Numbered from the stretch's first letter, positions 1 through 9,245 are shown. The stretch is 64,000 nt of DNA from Streptomyces exfoliatus (GCF_000725545.1 NZ_JNZP01000012.1:62001-126000); one strand, 5' to 3'. Numbers and translations are program-made. The notes: generated by a model from the letters alone, not told the origin.

Positions 1-1
1 G

Positions 2-217
2 TCCGTCGGCAAGCGCGCCCCCGGGGACGCGACGCCCGTGGAGTTCTTCCGGAGGTCGTACCAGGCGACCCTCGTCACGGCGCTCGCGACGCTGATCGTC
101 GCGAGCGGGCGGACCGGTGCGCTGTCCTCCACCGGAGCATCGGCGTCAGCAGCCACATCCACATCGGCATCCACATCGGCATCCGCATCGACATCGACGG
201 CGAGGGAGGCCCGATGA
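2..217 (+). CDS. 3' end of uncharacterised protein, paralogue of the gene at 1464
   Basis: Only the last 71 codons are in the window; the 5' end lies upstream. The frame ends at TGA 215-217 and overlaps the ATG of the radical SAM gene (ATGA), so the two are translationally coupled. The visible part contains EFFRRSYQATLVTALATLIV, which matches the C-terminus of the protein at 1464-2519 (ELFRKAYHTTLVTALTAL). The two genes are therefore probably paralogues flanking the radical SAM gene. The last ~30 residues are a low-complexity Ser/Thr/Ala tail encoded by short tandem repeats. The function is unknown. I recall similar proteins being filed under a DUF (possibly DUF6895), but I cannot confirm that here. 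Confidence 0.7.
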   Translation, partial: SVGKRAPGDATPVEFFRRSYQATLVTALATLIVASGRTGALSSTGASASAATSTSASTSASASTSTAREAR

Positions 218-1461
218 GCACGGACCAGGCGATGAGCGTCGGAGGAACGACGACCACCGGTCACACGGTGGGCGTCCCCGGCCCCGCCCCCCTCCCGTCC
301 GGCGCGCGCCTCCTCCAGGGCCGGCGGAACTGGTGGTTCCTCGGCCCGGGAGGGGTGGCCCGCCTCGGCGACCGGCACGTCGCCGCCGACGGGACCCTGC
401 ACCCCGAGGCGGAACACCGGCTGCGCGAGAGCGGCCTGTTCGCCCCCGCCCGGGTCCGTGCCTACGCGCTGACCGTCCTCACCAGCACCCACTGCAACCT
501 GGGCTGCGGATACTGCTTCCAGAACACCGCGCAGGACCAGACGGGCGGCACCCGGCCGCCCCGGATCGCCCGGACCCGTCTCACCTCGGAGACGATCACC
601 TCGATCCTCGGCTTCACCGAGCGGCAGATGGCCGCCGTCGGCCTTGAGAAGCTCAGGATCCTGCTCTTCGGCGGCGAGCCGCTGCTCAACCCCCGCGGCT
701 GCCTCGAACTCCTGGAACGCGCCGCGGACATCGCGCCGACGTCGGCCTGGATGATCTCCAACGCGACGCTGCTCACCCCGCCGCTGGCCCGGCGGCTCGC
801 CGACCGTGGACTGACGTCCATCCAGGTCACGTTCGACGGCGACCGGGACGACCACGACCGGATCCGCGTCGGAAGGGCGGACGGCGGCGGGACCTTCGAC
901 AAGATCGTCCGCAACATCGTCAAGGCCTCCGAGGTCTCGCCGATCCAGTGGACGCTGCGCGTGAACGTCTCCCAGGAGACCTTCCACGGCGTCGACGCGC
1001 TCATCGACAGGCTCGTGGGCGCGGTCGACCCGGCGCGGTGCACCCTGTACTTCGCGCGGGTCGGTGACGTCGGCGTCGGATACGCCAACAGCCTGCTGCA
1101 CAACGGCGACCTGTCGGCCGCCTTCACGCGGTGGCAGCGCCGGGCACTCGACCTCGGCTTCACCGTGAGCCGCCCCGGTGCCCGCAAGACCTGCGTCACC
1201 TGCGGTCACGCCGACGGACGCTACGGCGCGGTGGTGAGCGCGGACGGGACCCTGGCCAGTTGCTGGGAGACCGCGGGCAAGCCCGACTGGGAGGTCGGCA
1301 CCGTCGCCGACGGGTATCTGCCCGCCGCGGAGACCCGCGACCGGTGGATCGCCTGCCAGGACCTCTACCGCTACGACGAGAACGCGCGGACGCTGGCGAG
1401 GTTCCGGGACACGGTGGACACCGCGCTGCTCGACCATCTGCACGAGACGGGGCGCCTGTAG
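214..1461 (+). CDS. radical SAM/SPASM-domain peptide-maturase-like protein
   Basis: This 415-residue protein has the radical SAM motif CxxxCxxC at C94, C98 and C101 (context THCNLGCGYC), followed by FGGEPLLN, the GGE motif that contacts SAM. The C-terminus is a SPASM-like cysteine cluster at C327, C330, C350 and C381, expected to hold auxiliary Fe-S clusters. The N-terminal ~85 residues before the barrel could be a peptide-recognition region, but I cannot assign them. This architecture is typical of enzymes that install C-C, C-S or epimer modifications in RiPP precursors. The start is the ATG overlapping the upstream stop, and the next gene begins 2 bp after its stop. Coupling to two related unknown proteins, an MFS exporter and a prolyl oligopeptidase supports a RiPP role. 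No precursor is visible; it may lie left of the window. Confidence 0.85.
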   Translation: MSTDQAMSVGGTTTTGHTVGVPGPAPLPSGARLLQGRRNWWFLGPGGVARLGDRHVAADGTLHPEAEHRLRESGLFAPARVRAYALTVLTSTHCNLGCGYCFQNTAQDQTGGTRPPRIARTRLTSETITSILGFTERQMAAVGLEKLRILLFGGEPLLNPRGCLELLERAADIAPTSAWMISNATLLTPPLARRLADRGLTSIQVTFDGDRDDHDRIRVGRADGGGTFDKIVRNIVKASEVSPIQWTLRVNVSQETFHGVDALIDRLVGAVDPARCTLYFARVGDVGVGYANSLLHNGDLSAAFTRWQRRALDLGFTVSRPGARKTCVTCGHADGRYGAVVSADGTLASCWETAGKPDWEVGTVADGYLPAAETRDRWIACQDLYRYDENARTLARFRDTVDTALLDHLHETGRL

Positions 1462-1463
1462 CC

Positions 1464-2519
1464 ATGCCGTCACCCCTGGAGCAGCTCTCCGCCGGCGCGC
1501 TCGCCTGGCTGGGCGCGCGGCTGGACCACTTCGACCCGTTCTCGGCGAGCGGCCGGTCGGCGACGCACGGAAAGGCGAAGGCCGCATTGGAACTGGCCCT
1601 GCTCTGCCACTGCGCGTCCCGCCCCGCCGGCCCCGCCGCACCGGGCGACGCGGTGGCCGGCGGAACGGCGGGTGCGGTGGCCGACGGACCGAGCCGTGCC
1701 GTGGGCAGCGGACCGAAGGGTGCCGTGGGCAGCGGCCCGGGTGGCTCCCCCTCCGGCGCCTCGAACGCGCTCGACGGGGCGACGGCCCTCGTCCGGAAAC
1801 TCTGGCAGGACCCGGACTTCCCGCGGCTCTTCGACGACGTCCCCGCGTACGCCTCCACCTACCGGCTCGTCTACGCCGCGCTGGCGCCCGACGGGATCGA
1901 CGACACGCAGTGCCAGGCCGCGCTCGGTCTGCTGGACCCCGCGTTCCTCTCGCCGGGCGGGAAGTCGCCGTACCGCCGCATCGAGATCCGCTACTACGCG
2001 GACATGGCCGGTGTCCGGCACGCCGTCGAGCCGTACACCGAACTCCTCCCCGGGAGCCCGCTCGTCACGCTCCAGCCGGCCACCCCCGTCCACACGACCT
2101 CCGTGGACACGGCGCCGCTGACCACCCCGGAGGCGTACGCCCTGACCCATACCGGCTTCTACCTCGGCGACTTCGGCCGGACCACCACCGGCCTCACCGG
2201 GTCCGCCCTGGCGCACGCGCGGGATCTGGTCGACCGGATGCTGCGGCACTGCGTCGGGCACGAGCGGTGGGACCTGGCCGCGGAACTCGTCCTCACCCAG
2301 TTCATCCTGGGAAGCGATCCGCTGGACACGCCCTCCGGGGCCGCCGCCGTGGAGTGCCTGGTGCGGGCCCAGCGGCCCGACGGCGCGATCCCGGGGCGGT
2401 CGGCGGCGCTCGCGGCACCCCCGTCGGCCGCGGCCGGCGAGCTCTTCCGGAAGGCGTACCACACGACCCTGGTGACCGCCCTGACAGCGCTGACCGTCCT
2501 GTCGCCGAGGCCCTCATGA
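1464..2519 (+). CDS. uncharacterised protein, partner of the radical SAM gene
   Basis: This 351-residue soluble protein has no motif I can assign to a reaction. Residues ~1-50 (ALAWLGARLDHFDPFSASG) and ~110-350 look like an ordered, mainly helical protein. Residues ~60-95 are a Gly/Ala/Pro-rich linker with repeats such as GPSRAVGSGPKGAVGSGPGG. The C-terminus matches the partial gene at the left edge, so the radical SAM gene sits between two paralogues. It starts 2 bp after the radical SAM stop, and its own TGA overlaps the next ATG, so it belongs to the same operon. It could be an accessory or recognition protein for the radical SAM enzyme. That role is inferred from position only; the family may correspond to DUF6895, unverified. 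Confidence 0.7.
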   Translation: MPSPLEQLSAGALAWLGARLDHFDPFSASGRSATHGKAKAALELALLCHCASRPAGPAAPGDAVAGGTAGAVADGPSRAVGSGPKGAVGSGPGGSPSGASNALDGATALVRKLWQDPDFPRLFDDVPAYASTYRLVYAALAPDGIDDTQCQAALGLLDPAFLSPGGKSPYRRIEIRYYADMAGVRHAVEPYTELLPGSPLVTLQPATPVHTTSVDTAPLTTPEAYALTHTGFYLGDFGRTTTGLTGSALAHARDLVDRMLRHCVGHERWDLAAELVLTQFILGSDPLDTPSGAAAVECLVRAQRPDGAIPGRSAALAAPPSAAAGELFRKAYHTTLVTALTALTVLSPRPS

Positions 2520-3877
2520 CACCGCGCCTGACGCTGATCAACCGCGACTACACCCGGCTGTGGTTCGGGCAGGCCGTCTCGTCCGTCGGCGACGCCGTCT
2601 TCAGCACCACCCTGGTGCTGTGGGTGGCGACCGTCCTCGCGAAGGACGAGACATGGGCGCCGGTGGCGGTGAGCGGCGTCCTGATGGCGTCGAGCGCCGC
2701 CGTCCTGGTCATCGGTCCGCTCGCGGGCGTGTTCGTCGACCGCTGGGACAAGCGCGGCACGATGCTGCTGAGCGAGGCGGTCCGCGGCGGGCTCGTGGCC
2801 CTGCTGACCGTCGTCTCCCTCCTGCCGGTCGACGCCCTCCCTGCGGGGGTCTGGCTCGGCCTGGTCTACGCGACGGTGCTCCTGCTGCACGCGGCCGGCC
2901 AGTTCTTCTCGCCGGCCCGCTTCGCGATCCTCGCGGACCTCGTGACCGGGGACGCCGACCGCGCCCGGGCCGCCGGCATCGCGCAGGCGACCGGGGAGAC
3001 GGCCTGGATCATCGGGCCGCCTCTCGCGGCGCCGCTGCTGTTCACCGCCGGCCTGCAGTGGGCCCTGCTCTTCAACGCGCTCTCGTACGCGGTGTCGTAC
3101 GTCGCGATCCGCTCGATCGGGGTCCGTACGCCCACCCCGGCCCCGACCCCGGCCGACGGCGAGGACTCCACGTCCAAGCCCGCCGGACGCGGAAAGGGCG
3201 CGCTGGGGCGGGAGTTCATGGACGGCCTGCGCTTCTTCGCGCGCAGCAGGTTCCTGGTCGCGCTGCTCCTGCTCGCGGTCATCGGCCAGTTCGGGATCGG
3301 CGCGCTGAGCACCCTGAACGTCTTCTTCACCACGGACAACCTCCACGCCGACGCCCACCTGTACGGATACATCGGCATGGCCATGGGCGTGGGCGGCATC
3401 ACCGGCGCGCTGTGCGCGGGCCGGGTGGTGCAGTGGTTCGGGGCACGGCGGAGCACCTGGATCAGTCTCCTGGTGAGCGGTGTGCTGCTCGTCGCCTACT
3501 CCCGTCAGAGTTCCTTCCTCGGCGGCATCGCCCTGCTGTTCGTCTTCACCGTCCCGCTCACCGTGCTGAACACCGCGATGGCGCCGCTGCTGCTCGCGGC
3601 GGCGCCGCCGGAGTACCGGGGCCGGGTGATGGCCGTGTTCTATCCGGTGACGAAGCTGGCGTCGATGCTGTCGGCGGTCCTCTCCGGATGGCTCGCCGGC
3701 TCCGTGCTGCACGATCTGGCGGGCTCGGTCGGGGGTATTCGGTTCGGCCCGATCGACACGATCTTCGCGGTGTCCGGCCTGATCGTCGTGCTGTCCGGCG
3801 TCTACGCGTGGATCGCGCTGCCCGGCACGGAGAAGGCCGGCCGGCCGCCCCACCACGAACGAAGGAGCAGTGAGTGA
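2516..3877 (+). CDS. MFS transporter, probable exporter
   Basis: A 453-residue integral membrane protein of the major facilitator superfamily. It has about 12 hydrophobic segments in two halves joined by a Pro/Lys-rich cytoplasmic loop near residues 205-235. The N-terminus (NRDYTRLWFGQAVSSVGDAVFSTTLVLW) and the loop after TM2 (GVFVDRWDKRGTML) match the MFS_3/enterobactin-exporter-like branch that exports peptides, macrolides and siderophores. The ATG overlaps the previous stop by 4 bp and the end overlaps the GTG of the peptidase gene, so it is within one transcription unit. Export of the operon's product, or self-resistance, is the likely role. The substrate cannot be deduced from sequence. 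Confidence 0.85.
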   Translation: MTPRLTLINRDYTRLWFGQAVSSVGDAVFSTTLVLWVATVLAKDETWAPVAVSGVLMASSAAVLVIGPLAGVFVDRWDKRGTMLLSEAVRGGLVALLTVVSLLPVDALPAGVWLGLVYATVLLLHAAGQFFSPARFAILADLVTGDADRARAAGIAQATGETAWIIGPPLAAPLLFTAGLQWALLFNALSYAVSYVAIRSIGVRTPTPAPTPADGEDSTSKPAGRGKGALGREFMDGLRFFARSRFLVALLLLAVIGQFGIGALSTLNVFFTTDNLHADAHLYGYIGMAMGVGGITGALCAGRVVQWFGARRSTWISLLVSGVLLVAYSRQSSFLGGIALLFVFTVPLTVLNTAMAPLLLAAAPPEYRGRVMAVFYPVTKLASMLSAVLSGWLAGSVLHDLAGSVGGIRFGPIDTIFAVSGLIVVLSGVYAWIALPGTEKAGRPPHHERRSSE

Positions 3878-6045
3878 CCGCCGACGAGGTGCGACCGACA
3901 CGGCGCCGGTACCCCCAAGCGGAGCGGCAGGACGTCGTCGAGGAACCGCACGGGCTGCGCGTCCCCGACCCGTACCGCTGGCTGGAGGACGCCGAGTCCG
4001 CCGCGACGCGACGCTGGAGCGCGGAGCAGGAGGCACTCTACGCGGCGGAGCGGGCGGCCCTGCCCGGTCTGGAGCGGTGGGCGGCGGAGGTGGCGGCGCT
4101 CGACGCCGTCGATCGCGCCAGGTCGCCCGAGGTCCGCGGTGACCGGGTCTTCTGGCTGCGGCAGGACGCGGGGCAGGAACACCCCGTGCTCGTGGTGGCG
4201 GAGGCCGGAGAAGGCGCGGCCGAGCGGGTGCTGTTGGACCCCCTCGTCCTCGATCCGTCCGGGCGGACCGTGCTCGACGCCTGGGAACCGTCGGTCGAGG
4301 GCGGGCTGCTGGCCTTCCAGGTGTCGAGGGACGGCACGGAGGACTCCCTGCTCCACGTGATCGACGTGGTGACGGGGAAGCTCGTCGACGGGCCGGTGGA
4401 CCGGGTGCGGAAGTCCTCGGTCGGCTGGCTTCCCGGGGGTGAGGCGTTCTACTACGTCCGGCGCCTGGACCCGCGCCTCAACCCGGGCGAGGAGCGCTAC
4501 CACCGCCGGGTCTGTCTGCACCGGATCGGGACGGTGCCCGAGGCGGACGCCGTCGTCTTCGGTGAGGGACGGGACAGGACGCAGTTCTACAGCGTGTCGG
4601 TGACGGCGGACGGCCGCTGGCTCGGCGTCACCGCCACCCTCGGCACCGGCCGCGGCACCGACCTCTACCTCGCCGACCTGACGGCGGGACCATGGGACCG
4701 CCCGCTGCTGCGACCGGTCCAGGAGGGCAGGGAGGCGGCCACCCGGCTGCACGCAGTTTCCGGCACCGGTCCCCTGGACCGGGTGTGGCTGCGCACCGAC
4801 CGCGGCGCGCCCCGCGGTCGCGTCGTCGCCTGCCGGCCGGCCGAACTCCACCTGGGCCCGGAGGCGTGGCACGAGGTGATCCCGGAACGGCCCGACGCGG
4901 TACTGACCCACCTCGTGGTGCTGACGGGACCGGATCCGGCGCACCCGCTCGGCCTCGCCGCCTGGACCCGGGACACGGTGGCCGAGGTGACCGTGCACGA
5001 CCTGGCCGAGGGCCGGCAGGTGGCGACCGTCCCGCTCCCCGGGACCGGCGCGGTCGGCGACTTCTCGGCCGGGCCGCCCGGCAGCCACGAGGCCTGGTTC
5101 GCGTACACCGACTTCGTGACGCCGCCACGGGTGCTCCGCTTCGACGCGCGGACGTGTCGCGTGGCGCGCTGGGAGCGCGACGCCCCGGACGCGCCTGTGG
5201 TCGGCGGCGCGGTCACGCGTCAGGTCGCGTTCCCCTCGGCCGACGGGACGACGGTACGGATGTTCGTGATCTCTCCGACCGGGCGCCCGGACAGGCCGCG
5301 TCCGGCGCTGCTCACCGGGTACGGCGGCTTCGGCCGCACGATGTCGCCCCGGTACCGCGCCCAGGTCCTGGCCTGGGTGAGGGCCGGCGGGGTGTTCGCG
5401 TGGGCGGGGCTGCGGGGCGGCGGCGAGGAGGGCGAGGCGTGGCACCGGGCCGGCAGCGGGGAGAACAAGCAGAACACCTTCGACGACTTCGCCGCCGCGG
5501 CCGACCTGTTGACCACGGCGGGGTGGACGGCGCCGGGCCGGCTCGCGATCATGGGCGGCTCCAACGGTGGACTGCTCGTCGGGGCGGCCCTCACCCAGCG
5601 GCCCGGGACGTACGCCGCCGTGGTGTGCATGGCCCCGCTCCTGGACATGGTCCGGTACGAGCTGTCGGGCCTCGGGCCCAGCTGGACGCCCGAGTACGGA
5701 AGCGCGCGGGACCCGGACCAGCTGCGGACGCTGCTGGGCTATTCCCCCTATCACCGCGTCACGCCCGGAACCGCGTACCCGGCGGTGCTCCTCACCGCCG
5801 CCGACGGCGACACCAGGACCGATCCGCTGCACGCGCGCAAGATGTGCGCCGCGCTCCAGCACGCCACGTCCGGCGCGGGACCGGTCCTGCTGCGCCTGGA
5901 ACACGGCGTGGGCCACGGCGACCGGGCCGCGTCCCGCGCGGTGGCGCTGCAGGCCGAGTGCCTCGCGTTCCTGGCCCACCACGTGGGCCTCCCGGCACCG
6001 AGGACCGAGGCGGAGGTGGAAGAAGGCGAAGGCGACCACGCCTGA
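3874..6045 (+). CDS. S9-family prolyl oligopeptidase
   Basis: This 723-residue protein has an N-terminal beta-propeller domain (~residues 60-430) and a C-terminal alpha/beta-hydrolase domain. The triad is visible: Ser563 in GGSNGG, Asp646 with Arg648 in AADGDTRTDP, and His681 in HGVGHGD. The N-terminus contains DPYRWLED, typical of POP. There is no signal peptide, so it should act in the cytoplasm on short proline-containing peptides. The GTG start overlaps the MFS stop (GTGA). Members of this family remove leader peptides in some RiPP pathways, for example FlaP with the class III lanthipeptide flavipeptin. Its place in this operon, and a few kb from a LanM, makes leader processing the best guess. 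General peptide turnover is the alternative. Confidence 0.88.
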   Translation: MTADEVRPTRRRYPQAERQDVVEEPHGLRVPDPYRWLEDAESAATRRWSAEQEALYAAERAALPGLERWAAEVAALDAVDRARSPEVRGDRVFWLRQDAGQEHPVLVVAEAGEGAAERVLLDPLVLDPSGRTVLDAWEPSVEGGLLAFQVSRDGTEDSLLHVIDVVTGKLVDGPVDRVRKSSVGWLPGGEAFYYVRRLDPRLNPGEERYHRRVCLHRIGTVPEADAVVFGEGRDRTQFYSVSVTADGRWLGVTATLGTGRGTDLYLADLTAGPWDRPLLRPVQEGREAATRLHAVSGTGPLDRVWLRTDRGAPRGRVVACRPAELHLGPEAWHEVIPERPDAVLTHLVVLTGPDPAHPLGLAAWTRDTVAEVTVHDLAEGRQVATVPLPGTGAVGDFSAGPPGSHEAWFAYTDFVTPPRVLRFDARTCRVARWERDAPDAPVVGGAVTRQVAFPSADGTTVRMFVISPTGRPDRPRPALLTGYGGFGRTMSPRYRAQVLAWVRAGGVFAWAGLRGGGEEGEAWHRAGSGENKQNTFDDFAAAADLLTTAGWTAPGRLAIMGGSNGGLLVGAALTQRPGTYAAVVCMAPLLDMVRYELSGLGPSWTPEYGSARDPDQLRTLLGYSPYHRVTPGTAYPAVLLTAADGDTRTDPLHARKMCAALQHATSGAGPVLLRLEHGVGHGDRAASRAVALQAECLAFLAHHVGLPAPRTEAEVEEGEGDHA

Positions 6046-6126
6046 CCCTGCACGACCCCCGGCCGGCAGGCGTCCCCGCGCCGAAATCGCCGTGCCGGTG
6101 CGGCGTCACGCTGTGATACTGCCCCG

Positions 6127-7038
6127 ATGACGACTCCGCCTCCCGCCGCACTCGACTCCTTGCAGGGACTGGCCTTCGGCGACGCCTTCGGCGACCGCTG
6201 GTTCGGCATCCTGCGCAGGGACGGCGTGGCGGCCCTGGACGAACGGGCGCTGCCCCCGGAGCCGCTGTGGCGGTGGAGCGACGACACCGCACAGGCGGTC
6301 GTCCTCGTACGGGAACTCGCGGAAGGCGGCGGCGCGGTCGATCAGGACCGCCTCGCCCTGCGCTTCGCGACCGCCTACGCCGACGACACGCACCGCGGCT
6401 ACGGGGCGTCGATGCACGACGTGCTCCGCCGCATCGGCGACGGCGAGCCCTGGCGGGATGTCGTCGCCGGGCAGTTCGACGGCCAGGGTTCCTGGGGCAA
6501 CGGCGCGGCCATGCGCGTCGCGCCCCTCGGCGCCTGGCACGCCGACGACCTGGACGCCGTCGCCGAGCAGGCCGCCCGCCAGGGCGCCGTGTCGCACCAC
6601 CACCCGGAGGCGGTCGCCGGGGCGGTGGCGGTCGCCCTCGCCGCGGCGCTCGCCACCCGCGGCCGGGGCGGTCCCGCCCCGGCCCAGCCGGACTTCCTGT
6701 GGGCGGTGGCGGACCTGCTTCCCGACAGCGACGTCCGGTCGGGGATCCGGATCGCAGCGCGGATGCCGGAGCGCACCTCGGTGCGGCACGCCGCGGAGGT
6801 CCTGGGCTCGGGGTACCGCATGTCCGGGCCCGACACCGTCCCCTACGCCCTGTGGTGCGCGGCGGGACACCTCGACGACCTCCAGGAGGGCCTGTGGCGC
6901 ACGGTCGCCGGGCGCGGTGACATCGACACCACGTGCGCCATCGCGGGCGGGGTGATCGCCGCGCGCACGGGTGTCGCCGCCCTGCCCTCCGCCTGGCACA
7001 CGGCACGCGAACCGCTGCCGCCGGTCGTGGCACAGTAG
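6127..7038 (+). CDS. ADP-ribosylglycohydrolase (DraG-type)
   Basis: A 303-residue DraG-family protein, expected to remove ADP-ribose from modified amino acids or related compounds using a di-metal centre. The family's motifs are present: GLAFGDAFG near residue 15, WRWSDDTAQ near 50 with the metal-binding Asp pair, and GDIDTTCAIAGGVIAARTG near 265 with further metal ligands. Length is normal for the family. A TGATAC hexamer lies ~8 bp before the ATG and no ribosome binding site is visible, so the mRNA may be leaderless. It is 81 bp beyond the peptidase and convergent with the SARP gene, so membership of the RiPP operon is doubtful. The substrate is unknown. Confidence 0.85.
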   Translation: MTTPPPAALDSLQGLAFGDAFGDRWFGILRRDGVAALDERALPPEPLWRWSDDTAQAVVLVRELAEGGGAVDQDRLALRFATAYADDTHRGYGASMHDVLRRIGDGEPWRDVVAGQFDGQGSWGNGAAMRVAPLGAWHADDLDAVAEQAARQGAVSHHHPEAVAGAVAVALAAALATRGRGGPAPAQPDFLWAVADLLPDSDVRSGIRIAARMPERTSVRHAAEVLGSGYRMSGPDTVPYALWCAAGHLDDLQEGLWRTVAGRGDIDTTCAIAGGVIAARTGVAALPSAWHTAREPLPPVVAQ

Positions 7039-7078
7039 AAGCGCGGGCCGCAGGCCTCCCACCGCGCACGGCCTCCCC

Positions 7079-8998
7079 TCAGCCGGGCATCGGCACCGGC
7101 ACCGGCACCGGCACCGGGGCGCCCTGCCCGCACCCGCGCACGTACAGCCGTACCAGATGGGGCAGTTCGTACTGTGCCGCGTGCGCGGTCACCTCGCCGC
7201 ACGGCGAGGTGACCATTCCGGCGTCGATGAGCGCCTCCACCACCCGTACGGCGTGCCGCTCGTCGCAGCCGAGGGCCTCGGCCGCCTCGCTCAGGCCGAA
7301 CGGACCGTCGCCGGTGCCCGTGGCCAGCCTTCCCGCGTTCCGGCCGCAGTCCCCGGGCAGCGCCTCCCACCCCTGGGCCAGCCACCGCCGTACGGACACG
7401 TCCCCCGAGGTCAGTTCGTCGAGGGCCCCGGCAGGGTCGGTGAGTCGGTCCGCGAACTCCCTCAGGGGTACGTGGCGGAGCACCGCGAGCCGCATGCCGC
7501 TGACCCGGACCGCCAGCGGCGACCCGCCGCACGCCCGCACGATGCGCAGGGCCGCCTCCCGGTCGCCCCGTACCCGGCTCTGTCCGACGAGCCCGGCGAG
7601 CAGTTGCAGCGCCTCGGCGGTGCCGAGCGGCGGCACGGGGATCCGGTGCACGGGTGCCAGACCGCCCAGTTGGCCGCGTGCGGTGAGCAGCACCCTGCCG
7701 TGCCCGCCGTACGGGAGCAGGGGCCGGACGGCGCGCTCGTCGGGCACGTCGTCCAGGATGACCAGTGCGCGGTGGTCCGCGAGCCACGTGCGGAACGCCT
7801 CGGGCCCCGAGAACCCGGTGACGCCCGCACCCCGGCCGATCTCCGCCAGGACGGCGGGCAGCGGGCGGGTGGCCCCGTCGGCCGCCCGCAGGGACACGCA
7901 GATCCGCCCGTCGGCGAAGAGTTCGCCGAGCCGATGGGCGGCCCGCACGGCGAGGGTGGTCTTCCCGGCCCCGGCGGGGCCGGACAGCAGCACGACGCCG
8001 CGCCCGTCGGCGTCCTCCAACTCGTCCACGAGACCGCGCAGTTCTTCGCCGTGTCCGGTGAAGTCGACGAGGTCGGGCGGCAGGAGGGCGGACGCGGCGC
8101 CGCGACGGGCCGGGGCGGGCACGCCCTGCGGTCCGGCGTGCGCGTCCGCCCCTGCCCCGCCGGAACCGCCGGCGCCGCCGGAGCTGGAGCCGCCGGAGCT
8201 GCCGGAGCTGCCGGAGCTGCCGGAGCTGCCCGTGAGGATCGCCCGGTAGCTGGCCGCCATCGCGCCGCCGGGCTCCAGGCCCAGCTCCCGGGCGAGGAGC
8301 TGCCGGTAGTCGTCGTGGACCGCGAGCGCCTCGGCCTGCCGGCCGGCCTCGCTCAGCGCGCGCATCCAGGCGCAGCGGAGCCGCTCCCGCAGCGGGTGGC
8401 GCTCCACCAGGTCGCGCAGCTCCTCGACGACCACCGAGGCGCCACCGACGGCCAGTTCGGCCTCCGCCCAGCTCTCGTACGCCGTCAGGTGGCGCAGCTC
8501 CAGGCGCTCGGCCTCCTCGGCGATCCGGGGCGACTGCCGCAGGTCGTCGCCGAACGGCGGCCCCTGCCACAGGCCGAGGGCCTGACGCAGCAGTCGGGCG
8601 GCGGGCTCCGGCCGCTGCCCCTCGGCGGCCCGCACCAGGGAACGGAACCGGAGGAGGTCGAGTTCGTCCTCGGCCACGCGCAGCACGTACCCACCGCAGG
8701 TGTGGGTGAGCCGCGGCCGGTCGGGGGCGTCCTCGCCGAGCAGCGCGCGCAGGGCGCTGACGTACACCTGGAGGTTCTTGCGGGCGGTACGAGGGGGTTC
8801 CTCCGGCCAGACCGCGTCGGTCAACGTGTCGACGGAAACTGGGGAGTTGGCGGAACCGAGCAACGTCGCGAGCACGACGCGCTGTTTCAACGGGCCGAGG
8901 GACAGCGCCCGGTCGTCGCGGTGGACCGCGAGGGGGCCGAGGACGGAGAACCGGAGTGTGCCGGGTGGCGCCACGGGCTGCGCGGACGGACGCGACAT
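7079..8998 (-). CDS. SARP/AfsR-family transcriptional regulator with NB-ARC ATPase domain
   Basis: A 639-residue cluster-type activator. Residues ~12-90 form the OmpR-like winged helix (RFSVLGPLAVHRDD, LGPLKQRVVLATLL, LQVYVSALR). Residues ~95-245 form the bacterial transcriptional activation domain. A Ser/Gly-rich linker follows, then an NB-ARC NTPase domain with P-loop GPAGAGKTT (Lys346) and Walker B-like ALVILDDV. The C-terminus (~510-639) looks like a winged-helix/arm region. The start at 8998 is preceded by GGAGG, with no such signal for the upstream in-frame ATG at 9211. SARPs bind direct heptamer repeats at promoters and activate adjacent biosynthetic genes. This one lies between the radical SAM operon and the LanM/NRPS genes, so it could control either or both. 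The length matches short AfsR-like proteins that lack TPRs. Confidence 0.87.
   Translation of the reverse strand: MSRPSAQPVAPPGTLRFSVLGPLAVHRDDRALSLGPLKQRVVLATLLGSANSPVSVDTLTDAVWPEEPPRTARKNLQVYVSALRALLGEDAPDRPRLTHTCGGYVLRVAEDELDLLRFRSLVRAAEGQRPEPAARLLRQALGLWQGPPFGDDLRQSPRIAEEAERLELRHLTAYESWAEAELAVGGASVVVEELRDLVERHPLRERLRCAWMRALSEAGRQAEALAVHDDYRQLLARELGLEPGGAMAASYRAILTGSSGSSGSSGSSGGSSSGGAGGSGGAGADAHAGPQGVPAPARRGAASALLPPDLVDFTGHGEELRGLVDELEDADGRGVVLLSGPAGAGKTTLAVRAAHRLGELFADGRICVSLRAADGATRPLPAVLAEIGRGAGVTGFSGPEAFRTWLADHRALVILDDVPDERAVRPLLPYGGHGRVLLTARGQLGGLAPVHRIPVPPLGTAEALQLLAGLVGQSRVRGDREAALRIVRACGGSPLAVRVSGMRLAVLRHVPLREFADRLTDPAGALDELTSGDVSVRRWLAQGWEALPGDCGRNAGRLATGTGDGPFGLSEAAEALGCDERHAVRVVEALIDAGMVTSPCGEVTAHAAQYELPHLVRLYVRGCGQGAPVPVPVPVPMPG
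8192..8227 (+). repeat. 9-bp tandem repeat within the SARP gene linker
   Basis: Four perfect copies of GCCGGAGCT, with degenerate copies on the left side from about 8172. On the coding (-) strand they encode Ser-Ser-Gly repeats in the linker between the BTAD and NB-ARC domains. Copy-number change would lengthen or shorten the linker in steps of three residues without breaking the frame. Confidence 0.85.
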
Positions 8999-9245
8999 CG
9001 AGCGAACCTCCGTAGGGGGACGGGAGTTGGTCGGTCGGCTCGATGATCCACCGCCCGCACCCGTCCCACATCGGTGCCGGACCCGCAGAGTCGCACCGGC
9101 GACGGCCACGGCATGGGGGACCACACCCCCATACCGACCGCCCCCGCCCCCATCCCGAGCCCGTCGCCCCCCACGAACGCCCGAGAACCCGTCCACACGG
9201 GCCGACGCCACCCACCGATGCCTACGCCCGAGCCCGAACCCAGGC

